The notes: generated by a model not told the origin, from the sequence alone. 64,000 bases of DNA from Pseudomonas sp. 10S4 (GCF_034344865.1 NZ_CP133774.1:5084001-5148000); one strand, 5' to 3'; positions 48,258 to 59,366 are shown, numbered from the stretch's first letter. Translations and numbers: made by a program.

Positions 48258-49546
48258 ATGAATAAGACAACAGCGTTCAAAGCTATATCGCTTCTCTGGA
48301 TGGGCTCGCTGGCAGGCGCCGGATTTGCTTTTTTAACTCAGGTGTTACTGGCCAGGAAACTGGGCAGCAATGATTTTGGTGCTTTTTCGTCAGCACTCAC
48401 GACCATTACCTTGCTCGCGCCACTGGCGGGCTTCGGAATATCGCAATATTGGCTCAAGGCTTTTGGCCAAGAGGGCTGGGCAGCCAAACGCTGGTTAAAG
48501 CCTTCTTTCGAATTCATTGCTCTGAGTACCTTGTTTCTCATCTGCGCCATCGTCGCCTGGGCTCTGCTTACAAACCATGACCGGTTAACGCAGCACCTGC
48601 TTCTGATACTTTCCCTGTACATATTGGGGCAGCTGTCAGTGGAGTTGGTAAGCAGTAAATTACAACTTGAAGAGCGCTATCTGCGTCTGGCTCTTTGGCA
48701 GTTTTTGCCGCACTTTCTTCGTTGCTCGATGGTCTTCATCGCCGCGGTCGTAAGCGCTACGCCAATCGCCGCGGAGCTTTATGCGGTATTTTTCTCCGTT
48801 ATTGCCCTGGTGTTTTTTTGTTGGCAATCCCCCAGTTGCTGCAGATGATCAATGGGCGTTTGACCTTGAAGGGGCACGAGCTGACCGCTGAATTCAAGGA
48901 TTTTGCTGCAAGGCCGGGGATGTTAAGTGTTGCCAGTGCCAGTTGGCCATTTGGGATCGCGGCGTTCTCCCATCTGATTTATTTCCAAAGCAACATTATT
49001 TTGCTAAAACACCTTTCAAGTAACAGCGCCGCAGGCATATACAGCGTTGCCTTTACCATCATGACAGCGGTGTACTTGCTGCCCAGTGTGATTTATCAAC
49101 GCTTTCTACTGCCGAAAATGCACCGTTGGGCCAACCACGATCCAGACATGTTTTATCAGATATACCGTAAGGGTAACTGGATGATGTTGCTGCTCGGAAC
49201 GCTGGCCATGTTGGTTATTTTATTATTTGCAGACTGGGCAGTCCCTCTGCTGTTTGGTGAGGCGTATCGCGGCGCCGCAGCGGTGTTGAAAATTCTTTCC
49301 ATTTGCGCGCCGGTTATATTCCTGGCCTTCAGTGCGGGGGCTACATTGGTAACCCAGGAACACATGAAAGTGAAAGTCAAATACATGGCGCTGGTTGCGG
49401 TCATCAATGTGCTGCTCAACCTTACATTAATTCCCCTGTTTGACCTGCGTGGCGCTGCGATCGCGACGGTTGTCAGTAATGTACTGTTGTTGTCCTTATA
49501 TTTTTATGGCGCACAACGACTGGTTTTCAAAAGCAGACTTCGATAG
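48258..49546 (+). pseudogene. wzx: Wzx-type polysaccharide flippase (MOP family), frame break in T7 run
   Basis: The N-terminal half (FKAISLLWMGSLAGAGFAFL, LARKLGSNDFGAFSSALT) and C-terminal half (YFQSNIILLKHLSSNSAAGI, LPLFGEAYRGAAAVLKILSI-like pattern) are those of a twelve-helix MOP exporter. They are in different frames; the break is the T7 run 48813-48819. One more T gives VIALVFFLLAIPQLLQMING. Restored length is about 429 residues. It flips the lipid-linked repeat unit to the periplasm. An error in the sequence is more likely than a null flippase in a complete locus. Confidence 0.85.
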
Positions 49547-49605
49547 CAGGTGCAGTCCCATATTTAAACTAACCATGACTATCGACTATCTGGAGATCAA
49601 TTTAC

Positions 49606-50586
49606 ATGATGGATAACGTAAAAATTTATGCCCGGACAGTATTGGCAGGGTTCGGCTTTTTGTATGACCTGAGCCGATATGTAAGGTACTCGGGATGGCG
49701 ATCTTCACTCAGTTCGGTGGAGGCCAGAAACTATTACATGGTCAAGGTGTATCACACACTTGAAAAGAGTCTGAGCTTTACCAATCGCAAACCAGGTTCC
49801 GGTTGGGCGGGTGCCAATACGCTTATTCATGCATTGGAACGTTCATTCATGCTCAATGGTGCGGGCTACCACGATCTGGTAGCAATCACCGTATTAAAGA
49901 AGTTTGCTGAAGCCGAAAAGGCCCACCAGCCGGAAAAAACCGCTGAACTTATAAAGCGTCTGGTAAAAGTTGAGAGTCTTAGCAACAACGCCGTTCCTTT
50001 TTTCTACAACAGTGGTGCAATCAACCATTCCAAGTCGGAATTCAATCAGGGACGACTGCTGGTTCCGGAGAGTTTCTTCATGTCTCGCTATTCGCTTCGT
50101 GAATTCTCTGATGCAGAGATCAGTGCGCAAGAGTTGAGAAGGGCGATGGAAATGGCCATGAAATCACCTTCTGCCTGTAACCGGCAATCGTGGCATGTTT
50201 ATCATGTGGAAGGTGAATTGGCACAACAGGCTCTGGCGTTCCAGGATGGTAATCGCGGTTTCGGGCATAAAATAAAAGACTTGCTGATTATCACCACCGA
50301 CTTGCGTGCCTTTGTTTCTCCGCGAGAGCGCTACCAGCACTGGATCGACGGCGGGATGTTCTCGATGTCGCTGATTCTGGCGTTGCATTCAATAGGCATA
50401 GCCTCGTGCTGTTTGAATTGGAGTCAGTCGGGCAGCGCGGATATTAAGTTTCGCAAGGTGATCAAGATAAGCCCGCAACATACAGTGATGATGATGTTGG
50501 CGATAGGTTATCCGAATGCGCAGAATACCGTATGTGCTTCTCCGCGGCGCCCTGTTGATGAAGTTTATACAAAACTCTCAAGTTAA
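49606..50586 (+). CDS. Nitroreductase-family protein in exopolysaccharide locus
   Basis: A 326-residue protein with an N-terminal region of about 160 residues of its own and a C-terminal FMN-binding nitroreductase domain (SRYSLREFSDAEISAQELRR near residue 163, SPSACNRQSWHVYHV near 187). Proteins of this kind often stand next to polysaccharide pyruvyltransferases, as here. The reaction is unknown; a redox step on a sugar or on pyruvate ketal formation has been suggested only by context. Confidence 0.75.
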   Translation: MMDNVKIYARTVLAGFGFLYDLSRYVRYSGWRSSLSSVEARNYYMVKVYHTLEKSLSFTNRKPGSGWAGANTLIHALERSFMLNGAGYHDLVAITVLKKFAEAEKAHQPEKTAELIKRLVKVESLSNNAVPFFYNSGAINHSKSEFNQGRLLVPESFFMSRYSLREFSDAEISAQELRRAMEMAMKSPSACNRQSWHVYHVEGELAQQALAFQDGNRGFGHKIKDLLIITTDLRAFVSPRERYQHWIDGGMFSMSLILALHSIGIASCCLNWSQSGSADIKFRKVIKISPQHTVMMMLAIGYPNAQNTVCASPRRPVDEVYTKLSS

Positions 50587-50622
50587 TACGTACTCATTCC
50601 GGGTTACAAAGGATTCAGCACC

Positions 50623-51756
50623 TTGAAAATTGCATTGATTACGATTCATCACGCCAACAGTTATGGCGGAACTTTACAAGCGCTCGCGAGTCAGGCAGTT
50701 CTGTCAAAATACGGTGATGTAAAAATTATTGATTACAAAAGCAAGGAGTTGGAACAGACCTTGAATTTGATTCGGATTGACCGTAATCCTCGCAGCATTT
50801 TTAGAGCGGGCAAGGATTTCTTTCGACTCCTGCCCAGAAAGAGACTGATCGCCAAGTTTAAAGAGTTTATGCGGGTCAACTATAAGCTGACCCCGGCATG
50901 TCCCGACTTACAAAGCCTTCAATCGATATCCAGTGATTTCGATTGCGTGGTGTGTGGTAGCGATCAGATATGGAACCCGAATATTACGGGGCAACTGGAC
51001 CTGAACTACATGCTGGCGTTCTCCCGAGCGAAAAGGAAGATTTCGTTTTCCTCAAGTGCAGGCTCCTATAGCTATTCCGACGAGGAGACGGCCAAGGTCA
51101 GGAAGGCGCTGTCTACTTTTGACAGTATTTCCGTGCGCGAAGAAGACACGGCGCGCAAGTTGCGCAGCATGCTAGGCAACCAAAAGGTCGCTCACACCCT
51201 CGACCCTACTTTGATGCTCGACAAGCGCCAGTGGATGCAGGGTTTGCTGCTTACCGAAAAAGCGCCGGTACCTGCTGATCAATACATTCTCGTGTACACG
51301 CTGAAGAAAGACGCCTTGGTCAGGGAAACAATCAATCGGATAAAGACCCTGTTGGGGCTGCGAGTAGTGGCCATCGATCAGGACCCTTTCCTGGGATACA
51401 AGAGCGACAGGCATATCATGGATGCCAGCCCTGTTGATTATGTTTCGTTATTCGCCAACGCCTCTTTCGTCATCACCAATTCGTTCCACGGCACTGCATT
51501 TGCGTTGAACTTCGCCATTCCCTTTGTCACGGTGCTGCCCGAGAGCGGGTTGAATAGAATCAAGGGCCTTCTGGATAAAGTTGATTTGGCCGATCGCTTG
51601 GTCAGTCACCTGAGTGAAGTCGGCTCGGTAGTGGGGAAGCCCATAGACTTTACCTCCAGCCATAAAAAGCTGGATGCGTTGAGGTTGGTAACTTGGGATT
51701 ACCTCGATGGCGCATTTTCAATCAATACAGTTAAAAAGCCCGTTAAGACTTCATGA
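50623..51756 (+). CDS. Polysaccharide pyruvyl transferase family protein
   Basis: A 377-residue GT-B-like enzyme: ITIHHANSYGGTLQALASQA at the N-terminus, VVCGSDQIWNPNITG near residue 107, SVREEDTARKL near 167, and TNSFHGTAFALNFAIPFVTV near 286, all family signatures. It transfers pyruvate from phosphoenolpyruvate to a sugar as a ketal, adding negative charge to the polymer. Its stop overlaps the wzy start (ATGATG). Confidence 0.85.
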   Translation: MKIALITIHHANSYGGTLQALASQAVLSKYGDVKIIDYKSKELEQTLNLIRIDRNPRSIFRAGKDFFRLLPRKRLIAKFKEFMRVNYKLTPACPDLQSLQSISSDFDCVVCGSDQIWNPNITGQLDLNYMLAFSRAKRKISFSSSAGSYSYSDEETAKVRKALSTFDSISVREEDTARKLRSMLGNQKVAHTLDPTLMLDKRQWMQGLLLTEKAPVPADQYILVYTLKKDALVRETINRIKTLLGLRVVAIDQDPFLGYKSDRHIMDASPVDYVSLFANASFVITNSFHGTAFALNFAIPFVTVLPESGLNRIKGLLDKVDLADRLVSHLSEVGSVVGKPIDFTSSHKKLDALRLVTWDYLDGAFSINTVKKPVKTS

Positions 51757-53039
51757 TGAATCAGCGTTCCGCCAGCTTGAAATTCCCGAGTGTCAGCCCA
51801 CGTTACGTGCTGGCTGTCATCATCGGCATAACAGTGGTTTTTAACAATATTGAATGGTCGTTGGGCGGCAATAACCTGACGTTGGAACGATTGCTGGCTG
51901 CGCCAATATTTTTGATGGTCGTATTGCTGTTGGTTAGCTCGAACATCCCCCTGCGCCTGCCAAAAACAGGGGTTGTCCTGAGCATCTGGATTGTACTGGC
52001 TTTTTACGCGTCTGCTTCGGGCCCGGTTGCGGCCTGGTCGCTGAAAATGTATGCAGGTTTACTGTTCGCGGCCTCGTTTTATTATGTGGTTATCTGGTTA
52101 AAGGCTAATCCCTTTACGATTTTTAAATCCAGGACCTATCTGCTTCTGGCATGGTTTTGTGGCCCGTTTTTGTCGTTGATTTATATTCTTTCAATCTTGA
52201 AATTTCAACTTCCGGATTTGGCCGTTCACTGGTTGCAGGAAGGCAGTGGGGGGACTCGCATCCGCGGCGGGATTTATGAGGCCAATCTGTTCGGGGTATT
52301 TATATCGCTGATTACGCTGACGGTGCTGGCGCTGGCTTACCACCGAAAATTGTGGTGGTGGGTCCTCGTTATCGGTTTGCACACCTCGCTACTGTTTTCG
52401 TTCTCAAGAGCACCGTGGGTTTCCTACATTATTTCCGTCTGGCTTTACCACGGGCTGAGTTACCCAAGGAAATACAAAAACAGGGACTTGGTGAAGTATT
52501 TGCTGGGCGCTGTCCTGTTAGTCGTCGTCATGATGTCCTTGTCTTACTTGATCGTTTCTTCTTTTGGCGATTATGAGCTGATCGGCAGAACCCACTCGGT
52601 CAAGACGCGGTTCATCATGTGGGCGTTGGCGGCGAATTCCATTCTGGAAAACCCCATGTTCGGAAATGGTATCTACAGCTTTAGCGAAATATATTCTTTT
52701 GCACCGGAGTTGGTCGGCTCGGAGAATCATCGCAGTGCATGGATATCCAACTTGCCCTTGGCAATACTTAATGACACTGGCGCTGTTGGCTTCATCGTCT
52801 TTTTCACGTTTATCATTTTGGTGATCAAGCGCAGTTGGACCGCGGTCAGAAGAATAGCGGTTGATCCGGATGTCGATCGCTATCACGTCAGAGTGGGGGC
52901 GGCCCTGGTCGCATTTTTTCTGGCCATGGGTTTCTCAAGTCAAACCATTCCCGCGCATTCGATCGCTATTTTTTGGGTGTGTATGGCCCTTACCGAGCGA
53001 TTCTCAACACTTAGTCGCTCCCTCATCAAAAGAGCATAA
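51753..53039 (+). CDS. wzy: O-antigen ligase/polymerase family protein (Wzy-like)
   Basis: A 428-residue membrane protein with ten to twelve helices and a large periplasmic loop holding GGTRIRGGIYEANLFGVFIS near residue 165 and RTHSVKTRFIMWALAANSIL and FGNGIYSFSE near 285-310, the Wzy_C (O-antigen ligase) pattern. It is the likely polymerase joining repeat units at the periplasmic side. Confidence 0.8.
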   Translation: MMNQRSASLKFPSVSPRYVLAVIIGITVVFNNIEWSLGGNNLTLERLLAAPIFLMVVLLLVSSNIPLRLPKTGVVLSIWIVLAFYASASGPVAAWSLKMYAGLLFAASFYYVVIWLKANPFTIFKSRTYLLLAWFCGPFLSLIYILSILKFQLPDLAVHWLQEGSGGTRIRGGIYEANLFGVFISLITLTVLALAYHRKLWWWVLVIGLHTSLLFSFSRAPWVSYIISVWLYHGLSYPRKYKNRDLVKYLLGAVLLVVVMMSLSYLIVSSFGDYELIGRTHSVKTRFIMWALAANSILENPMFGNGIYSFSEIYSFAPELVGSENHRSAWISNLPLAILNDTGAVGFIVFFTFIILVIKRSWTAVRRIAVDPDVDRYHVRVGAALVAFFLAMGFSSQTIPAHSIAIFWVCMALTERFSTLSRSLIKRA

Positions 53040-53041
53040 GC

Positions 53042-54136
53042 ATGCCTGTAAAGAAGATGGTTTTCATTCATCTGTTCAACGACAGAAGTGGAAGCCCCAA
53101 GGTTTTGTCGCAAGTGATCAAGGCCGCGGCTGATAACAATATAGCCACCGAAGTGATTACCAGTGCTCATGGCGACGGTTTCTTGTCAGGGGTGGCGGAT
53201 ATCCAGAGCAAGCTTTTTTATAAACGATCGGAGAATAAGCTGCTGACCCTGGGTTATTACGTGATTTCTCAGGCGTTATTATTTATTCAGTGCTTGAAGT
53301 ACAAGAAGCAGAATGTGGTGTTTTATGTTAATACCATGATGCCTTTTGGCGCGGCTCTGGCGGGGAAGTTACGAGGCATACCGGTTTACTATCATGTGCA
53401 TGAGACATCGATAAAACCCAATATCTTGAAGAAGTTTCTCAGATTCATCATTGAAAAAACCAGCACAAAGGTTGTCTTTGTTTCGCATTACTTGATGCAG
53501 GCGGAACGCTTTGCCAGGCTCCCCCAGATAGTTATTCATAATGCTTTGGATGCGCTGGATGCAACGCCCTTTCCGATCAAGGAGGAGGCGGGCTTTACTT
53601 GTTTAATGATCTGCTCCTTGAAGGCTTACAAGGGAGTCCATGAGTTTCTGGCGCTTGCCCGCCGCAGCCAGAATGACAAAAACCTGAACTTCACCCTGGT
53701 GCTCAATGCCAGCCGAACTGAAATCGATAGTTACTTTTCGGGTGTCGATGTTCCGGGCAATCTGGCGATTTACCCGCGTCAGATCGATATGTCGGACTTT
53801 TATTCAAGATCCGATTTGCTGCTGAACCTCTCCCGGCCGGATGGCTGGATAGAAACATTTGGTTTGACCATTCTTGAGGGGATGTCACATGGCTTGCCCG
53901 TTATAGTTCCCCCGGTGGGTGGGCCTGCCGAGTTGGTCCGCAGCGATGTCGAAGGTTATCTGATTTCTTCATATGACATAGAAGAACTCTACCGCACGAT
54001 TTGCAGAATCTCGTCGGACCCGAAGAAATATAAGTTGTTATCTGATAATGCCTTGTCCCGCACTCGGGATTTTAGCCTGCAAGCTTTTGAAGATAAATTC
54101 TTGAAATTATTTAACGAGATGCAGCATGACGTCTAA
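53042..54136 (+). CDS. GT4-family glycosyltransferase
   Basis: A 364-residue GT-B enzyme. N-terminal domain FIHLFNDRSGSPKVLSQVI; C-terminal nucleotide-sugar site SLKAYKGVHEFLALARRS near 192 and ETFGLTILEGMSHGLPVIVP near 277 (EX7E motif). It adds a sugar to the lipid-linked repeat unit; the donor cannot be told. It starts 3 bases after wzy and overlaps the next gene by 11 bases. Confidence 0.85.
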   Translation: MPVKKMVFIHLFNDRSGSPKVLSQVIKAAADNNIATEVITSAHGDGFLSGVADIQSKLFYKRSENKLLTLGYYVISQALLFIQCLKYKKQNVVFYVNTMMPFGAALAGKLRGIPVYYHVHETSIKPNILKKFLRFIIEKTSTKVVFVSHYLMQAERFARLPQIVIHNALDALDATPFPIKEEAGFTCLMICSLKAYKGVHEFLALARRSQNDKNLNFTLVLNASRTEIDSYFSGVDVPGNLAIYPRQIDMSDFYSRSDLLLNLSRPDGWIETFGLTILEGMSHGLPVIVPPVGGPAELVRSDVEGYLISSYDIEELYRTICRISSDPKKYKLLSDNALSRTRDFSLQAFEDKFLKLFNEMQHDV

Positions 54137-55240
54137 AAAACTTTATATTCTGGGCATAAGAGGCGTACCCGCCCAGCATGGTGGTTTCGAAACCTTTGCA
54201 GAAAAGTTATCTCTTTATCTGACAGCGCAAGGCTGGCAAGTCTTTGTCTACTGTCAGGAAGAGGGGAGCGGGGGAATCACCCACAGTACCTGGAATGATA
54301 TCAACAGGATTCATATTCCGGTTACCCAGGGGGCGCGTCAGGCACGGTTGTTTTTGACTGGAAGGCTACGCGGCATGCGACATCGCAACAGGGGTTGTTT
54401 CTGACCCTTGGTTACAACACGGCTGTCTTCAGCTTGCTGCAAAGGCTTAAAGGGCAAACCAACATTATTAATATGGATGGTATCGAGTGGCGGCGCGACA
54501 AGTGGGGAGTCATCGCCAAGACCTGGTTCTGGCTCAATGAGCGAGCGGGCTGCTGGATGGGCAATCATCTGGTCGCGGATCATCCCAAGATAAAAGAGCA
54601 CTTGGCGACGCGGGTTTCTGAATCCAGGATCACCATGATTCCCTATGGTGGCGATGAGGTCAGCGGTGCAGACGCGACGTTACTGGCACGTTACGCCATA
54701 GAGCCCGGCAAGTTTTCGGTCATCATTGCGCGGCCGGAGCCTGAGAATTCGTTTCTGGAGATGGTTCGCGCGTTCAGCTCCAGGCCTCGCAATCATAAGC
54801 TCGTTGTACTGGGCAACTTTCAACCGAACAATACTCCATACCATAAACAGGTCATGGCAGCGGGCAGCGCAGAAGTCATCTTTCCGGGTGCTATCTATGA
54901 GACCGCGGTGGTCCAGGCACTGCGTTACTACTCTCGGTTTTACCTGCACGGACATCGTGTCGGCGGGACCAATCCATCGTTAGTGGAAGCGCTCGGTGCG
55001 GGTTGTGCGGTCATCGCCCATGACAACCCATTCAATCGCTGGGTGACGGAAAGCGCTGCTGCTTACTTTAAGGATGAAGCGGCTTGTGCCGCGTTATTTG
55101 ACCAACTGCTTACCGACGATTCGGCGCTGGAGCAAATGAAAGCCGCCAGTGCTGCACGCTTTCGTCAGCGCTTTACGTGGAATCAAATCTTGCTCCAGTA
55201 CGAAAAACTATTGACTGACTGGTATCCGAACAATCGATAG
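54126..55240 (+). pseudogene. DUF1972/rhamnosyltransferase-type glycosyltransferase, frame break as sequenced
   Basis: LYILGIRGVPAQHGGFETFAEKL is the DUF1972 start found in WsaF/Cps2T-like rhamnosyltransferases. The frame ends at 54404 after a break near 54325-54345. The -1 frame gives TVVFDWKATRHATSQQGLFL and continues with MDGIEWRRDKWG, VGGTNPSLVEALGAGCAVIA and a stop at 55240. Restored length is about 371 residues. With rmlBACD directly downstream it is a good candidate for the transfer of L-rhamnose. Confidence 0.82.
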
Positions 55241-55250
55241 AGAGGCCGTT

Positions 55251-56345
55251 ATGACTATCCGTATCCTGCTGACTGGCGGAGCCGGTTTTATTGGTTCTGC
55301 GGTCGTTCGTCATCTGATCCAAAATACTCGATATGAAGTTGCCAACCTCGACAAGTTGACCTACGCCGGTAATCTGGAGTCCTTGGCCAGCATCGCCGAG
55401 TCGCCGCGATATCATTTCTTTAGCGTCGATATTTGCGACGCTCAGTCGCTGGATCGTGTATTCACGGAGTTTCAGCCGGATGCGGTAATGCACTTGGCCG
55501 CAGAGTCGCACGTTGATCGTTCCATCGATAGTCCCGCGGACTTTATCCAGACCAACATCGTCGGGACCTATGTTTTGCTTGAAGCGGTCCGGCGTTACTG
55601 GAGCGGATTGCTGCCGGAGATCAAGCAGTCGTTTCGCTTCCACCATGTCTCGACGGACGAAGTCTATGGCGACCTGGAAGGCACTGACAGTCTGTTCACT
55701 GAAACCACGCCCTATGCGCCCAGTTCCCCCTATTCGGCGTCCAAGGCCAGTTCAGACCATCTGGTTCGGGCCTGGCAACGTACTTACGGCCTGCCAGTGC
55801 TGGTGACCCATTGCTCGAATAACTATGGTCCTTATCACTTCCCCGAGAAGTTGATTCCCCACGTGATTTTGAATGCCATTCAGGGCCGGCCTTTGCCGGT
55901 CTATGGCGATGGTTTGCAGGTTCGTGACTGGTTGTTTGTGGAAGATCATGCGCGCGCGCTGTGCGAGGTTCTATGTCGGGGCAAGATCGGCGAAACCTAC
56001 AATATTGGTGGCCACAACGAGAAAACCAATATTGAGGTGGTGGAAACCCTTTGCGATCTGCTCGAAGAATTGGCTCCCGACAAACCTGCTGGCGTCGAGC
56101 GTTATCGTGACCTGATTACCTTTGTTGAAGATCGGCCAGGTCATGATCTTCGTTATGCCATTGATACCAGCAAAATTGCCCGCGATATCGGTTGGCAGCC
56201 AGAGGAAACCTTTGGAAGCGGCATTCGAAAAACCGTTCAGTGGTATTTGCACAATAAAGAATGGTGGCAACGCGTACTCAACGGCCAGTATCGGCCAGAG
56301 CGCTTGGGCCAGAAACACTGTCTCCCCAGTTCTCGACATTCATAG
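55251..56345 (+). CDS. rmlB: dTDP-glucose 4,6-dehydratase RmlB
   Basis: A 364-residue [20 protein letters not shown] at residues 7-23, [11 protein letters not shown] near 83, STDEVYGDL near 134 and [11 protein letters not shown] (Tyr/Lys) near 162. It converts dTDP-glucose to the 4-keto-6-deoxy sugar. First of the rmlBACD set, 10 bases after the glycosyltransferase gene. Confidence 0.93.
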   Translation: MTIRILLTGGAGFIGSAVVRHLIQNTRYEVANLDKLTYAGNLESLASIAESPRYHFFSVDICDAQSLDRVFTEFQPDAVMHLAAESHVDRSIDSPADFIQTNIVGTYVLLEAVRRYWSGLLPEIKQSFRFHHVSTDEVYGDLEGTDSLFTETTPYAPSSPYSASKASSDHLVRAWQRTYGLPVLVTHCSNNYGPYHFPEKLIPHVILNAIQGRPLPVYGDGLQVRDWLFVEDHARALCEVLCRGKIGETYNIGGHNEKTNIEVVETLCDLLEELAPDKPAGVERYRDLITFVEDRPGHDLRYAIDTSKIARDIGWQPEETFGSGIRKTVQWYLHNKEWWQRVLNGQYRPERLGQKHCLPSSRHS

Positions 56346-56358
56346 AAGGGAATCCTAG

Positions 56359-57237
56359 ATGAAAGGTATTATTCTCGCGGGCGGCTCCGGCACTCGCTTG
56401 CACCCCATTACACGCGGCGTGTCCAAGCAACTGCTACCGATATACGACAAGCCGATGATCTACTACCCATTGTCGGTTTTGATGCTCGCGGGTATTCGCG
56501 AGGTCTTGATTATCTCCACCCCGCAAGACTTGCCCAATTTCCGCAATTTGTTGGGTGATGGTTCTTCTTTTGGTATCGAGCTCAGCTATGCCGAGCAGTC
56601 CTCCCCAGATGGTTTGGCACAAGCCTTTATTATTGGCGAGAGTTTTATCGGCGACAGTAATGTCGCACTGATTCTGGGCGATAACATCTTCTACGGTTAT
56701 GGCTTCAGCGCCTTACTGCACGAAGCCTCGCAACGAAAGACCGGCGCTACCGTTTTTGGTTATCACGTCAGCGATCCGCAGCGTTTTGGCGTTGTCGAGT
56801 TCGACAGTGACGGCAAGGCGGTTTCAATCCAAGAGAAGCCTGAGCGTCCGAAGTCCAATTACGCGGTCACCGGCTTGTACTTCTATGACAACGATGTGGT
56901 GAGCATTGCCAGGCAAGTCAAACCGTCGATTCGCGGCGAACTTGAAATCACTGATGTGAACAATGCGTATCTGCAGCGCGGGGATCTGCACGTCAGCGTG
57001 CTGGGGCGCGGTTTCGCCTGGCTGGACACCGGGACCCATGATTCGTTGATGGAGGCCGGGCATTTCGTCCAGACCATCGAAGCGCGCCAGGGAATGAAAG
57101 TGGCCTGCCTTGAGGAGGTTGCTTACCGCCAGGGTTGGTTGTCGGCTGAACAACTGGATAGACAAGCCACCGCTTTACACAAAACCGGTTACGGCCAGTA
57201 TCTGGCACAGGTGCTATCGACGGAGCCTGCGAAATGA
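56359..57237 (+). CDS. rmlA: Glucose-1-phosphate thymidylyltransferase RmlA
   Basis: A 292-residue nucleotidyltransferase beginning [20 protein letters not shown] and containing [10 protein letters not shown] near 107 and [13 protein letters not shown] near 215. It makes dTDP-glucose and is normally inhibited by dTDP-rhamnose. Its end overlaps rmlC by ATGA. Confidence 0.94.
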   Translation: MKGIILAGGSGTRLHPITRGVSKQLLPIYDKPMIYYPLSVLMLAGIREVLIISTPQDLPNFRNLLGDGSSFGIELSYAEQSSPDGLAQAFIIGESFIGDSNVALILGDNIFYGYGFSALLHEASQRKTGATVFGYHVSDPQRFGVVEFDSDGKAVSIQEKPERPKSNYAVTGLYFYDNDVVSIARQVKPSIRGELEITDVNNAYLQRGDLHVSVLGRGFAWLDTGTHDSLMEAGHFVQTIEARQGMKVACLEEVAYRQGWLSAEQLDRQATALHKTGYGQYLAQVLSTEPAK

Positions 57238-57773
57238 ATGTGATCAAAACCAGGTTGCCAGGCGTACTGATAATCGAGCCTAAGGTGTACGGCGATGACC
57301 GCGGGTTCTTTCTTGAGAGCTATCACCACCAGCGTTATCGCGACGCCGGTATCGAGTTGCCGTTCGTGCAGGACAATCACTCGCGCTCCCAACGTGGCGT
57401 ATTGCGCGGTCTGCATTTCCAGCGCACCCGGCCTCAGGGCAAGTTGGTCCGGGTCACTCGCGGCGCGGTTTACGACGTCGTCGTAGACATCGATCCGGCG
57501 TCTGCAACGTGCGGTGAACACGTAGGGATCGAATTGACCGCCGAGGACCATCTCCAGCTGTGGGTGCCGCCGGGTTACGCCCACGGTTTCTGCGTGCTGA
57601 CTGATACCGCCGATTTTCAATACAAGTGCACCGATCTGTATTACCCGGAGGACGAGGGTGGCTTGCTCTGGAATGATCCGGATCTGGACATAGCCTGGCC
57701 TCTGAGTTCACCACAACTCTCGGAAAAAGACCGGCAGCATCCGCGCCTGCGCGCGCTGTTGAAAGGGGAATGA
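57234..57773 (+). CDS. rmlC: dTDP-4-dehydrorhamnose 3,5-epimerase RmlC
   Basis: A 179-residue cupin: [20 protein letters not shown] near residue 11, [20 protein letters not shown] near 46 (catalytic His), and [13 protein letters not shown] near 114. It epimerises two carbons of the keto sugar. Overlaps both neighbours by four bases. Confidence 0.94.
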   Translation: MNVIKTRLPGVLIIEPKVYGDDRGFFLESYHHQRYRDAGIELPFVQDNHSRSQRGVLRGLHFQRTRPQGKLVRVTRGAVYDVVVDIDPASATCGEHVGIELTAEDHLQLWVPPGYAHGFCVLTDTADFQYKCTDLYYPEDEGGLLWNDPDLDIAWPLSSPQLSEKDRQHPRLRALLKGE

Positions 57774-58651
57774 CCATGCGGGTTCTAGTGACCGGAGCAC
57801 AAGGGCAGGTCGGGCGCGAGTTGCTGCAGAGAGTGCCGTCCGGGTTCAGCGTGATTGGCTATGGTTCGGGCGAACTGGATATCAGCGACCCGGCTCAGGT
57901 CCAGGATGTTTTGGTCCGGACCAAGCCGCAGTTAGTGATCAATGCGGCGGCCTATACCGCAGTGGACAAGGCTGAAAACGAGATCGAGCGAGCTTATGCG
58001 GTGAACCGCGACGGTGTTACGCACCTGGCGCTTGCAGCCGAGGAGCGGGGTATCGCGCTGCTGCATATTTCCACCGATTACGTGTTCAGTGGCGACAGCG
58101 ATTGCGCCTACAAACCCGACGATGTCACTGCGCCTACAGGCGTGTATGGGTTGAGCAAGCTGGCTGGTGAGCAGCAACTGCAGCAACACTGTTCACGCCA
58201 TTTGATTCTGCGAACCAGTTGGGTGTTCGGCGTCCAAGGCAACAACTTCGTCAAAACCATGCTTCGCCTTGGTCGCGACCGCGATGAACTCGCCGTGGTA
58301 GCGGATCAGCGTGGCTGTCCGACTTCCGCTGGCAGTATTGCCGATACCCTGTGGGCGCTGGCGGCGATTTTTCAACGTGATGGTGCGCTCAAGTGGGGCT
58401 TGTATCACTACAGCGGCGAACCCGCCTGTACTTGGTACGACTTTGCAGATGAGATTTTCAGCCAGGCCCAGGCGCTGGGTTTGCTTGAAAAGAGCCCAAG
58501 TTTGAAGGCGATTACCACCGCAGGTTTTCCGACTCCGGCCAAGCGACCCGCCTGGTCGGTGCTCGATTGCCAAGCCCTGGAACTCGACTATGGTTTGGCA
58601 CCGCGAAGCTGGAAGCGCGAGTTGCATCAGGTATTACAACAACTGAGCTGA
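57770..58651 (+). CDS. rmlD: dTDP-4-dehydrorhamnose reductase RmlD
   Basis: A 293-residue SDR: VLVTGAQGQVGRELL at residues 4-18, NAAAYTAVDKAENE near 62, STDYVFSG near 103 and YGLSKLAGEQ near 127. Last step to dTDP-L-rhamnose. It ends the operon that begins after the ops element. Confidence 0.93.
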   Translation: MTMRVLVTGAQGQVGRELLQRVPSGFSVIGYGSGELDISDPAQVQDVLVRTKPQLVINAAAYTAVDKAENEIERAYAVNRDGVTHLALAAEERGIALLHISTDYVFSGDSDCAYKPDDVTAPTGVYGLSKLAGEQQLQQHCSRHLILRTSWVFGVQGNNFVKTMLRLGRDRDELAVVADQRGCPTSAGSIADTLWALAAIFQRDGALKWGLYHYSGEPACTWYDFADEIFSQAQALGLLEKSPSLKAITTAGFPTPAKRPAWSVLDCQALELDYGLAPRSWKRELHQVLQQLS

Positions 58652-59135
58652 ACCGCCTCCGAATTTTAATATATCGCTCACCGTCACAGCTCTGAATATT
58701 CAGGCTATTGTTACTAATGGTCTATGTTTATTCGGCGGATGTTGTTGTCAGTCGCTGTTTTTTTCTGAAACTTACGGCTGTGCAAACACTTCAAGGGCCA
58801 TTGGCCAGAAAGAATCCTGACGAATAATAACAATCAGTGCCGGGTTCGAATGACGCCCACTTGAAACTTTGCACGGAAAACGCCTTGTCAGGGGGTGGAT
58901 GTCGTAAAACGTCGCCAATATCCTCCAATAAGCCCGTTCGTGCAGCTATTTTGCTCCAAGGGCATGAGGCGGGCGGTCTATGGCTTGCGACACCTATAAA
59001 TGACATGCTCCAAAGGAGGAAAGTGCAGGGGCTGGCGCATTCGACCCTTGGGTTTGAGTCCATATACCTGCTGTTCCATTACTAGTCCCTTAGTATCAAA
59101 TCTTATATAGAGATGATGTCGAGAAGGAGTCTGAT
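58652..59135. other. Intergenic region between rmlD and yjbE
   Basis: About 480 bases. The overlapping frames at 58791-59063 (minus) and 58837-59085 (plus) lack start sites and family resemblance. It should hold the end of the rml transcript and a promoter for yjbE; GAGAAGGAG lies before the yjbE start. Confidence 0.4.
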
Positions 59136-59366
59136 ATGAAAAAACTGTTTGCTGTCGGCTTGCTGGCGTTGATAAGTACCGCGGCGCTGGCCGAAGAGCC
59201 TCTGAGCTTGAACACCCCGTTGGTCGGGTCTGTCACTGTCGGGCATGGTGTCCTGGCAGGCGTGGCCATTATTGGTGGCGCGGTGGCCGCATCCAACTCC
59301 GGTGGTAGTTCCAATGGCGGGACCACTGGGTCCACGGGCACTACCGGAACTACAGGTACTAACTGA
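59136..59366 (+). CDS. yjbE: YjbE-like small secreted protein
   Basis: A 76-residue protein: signal peptide (KKLFAVGLLALISTAALA), a short region with VGSVTVGHGVLAGVAIIGGA, and a Ser/Gly/Thr-rich tail (SNSGGSSNGGTTGSTGTTG). This build is that of YjbE/GfcA in enteric yjbEFGH and gfcABCDE exopolysaccharide operons. wza and yjbF-H homologues follow directly. Role unknown, needed for polymer production in some bacteria. Confidence 0.75.
   Translation: MKKLFAVGLLALISTAALAEEPLSLNTPLVGSVTVGHGVLAGVAIIGGAVAASNSGGSSNGGTTGSTGTTGTTGTN

Noticed and set aside
58791..59085. Two overlapping small frames between rmlD and yjbE
   Set aside because: They lie on opposite strands over the same bases, lack start sites and match nothing known.
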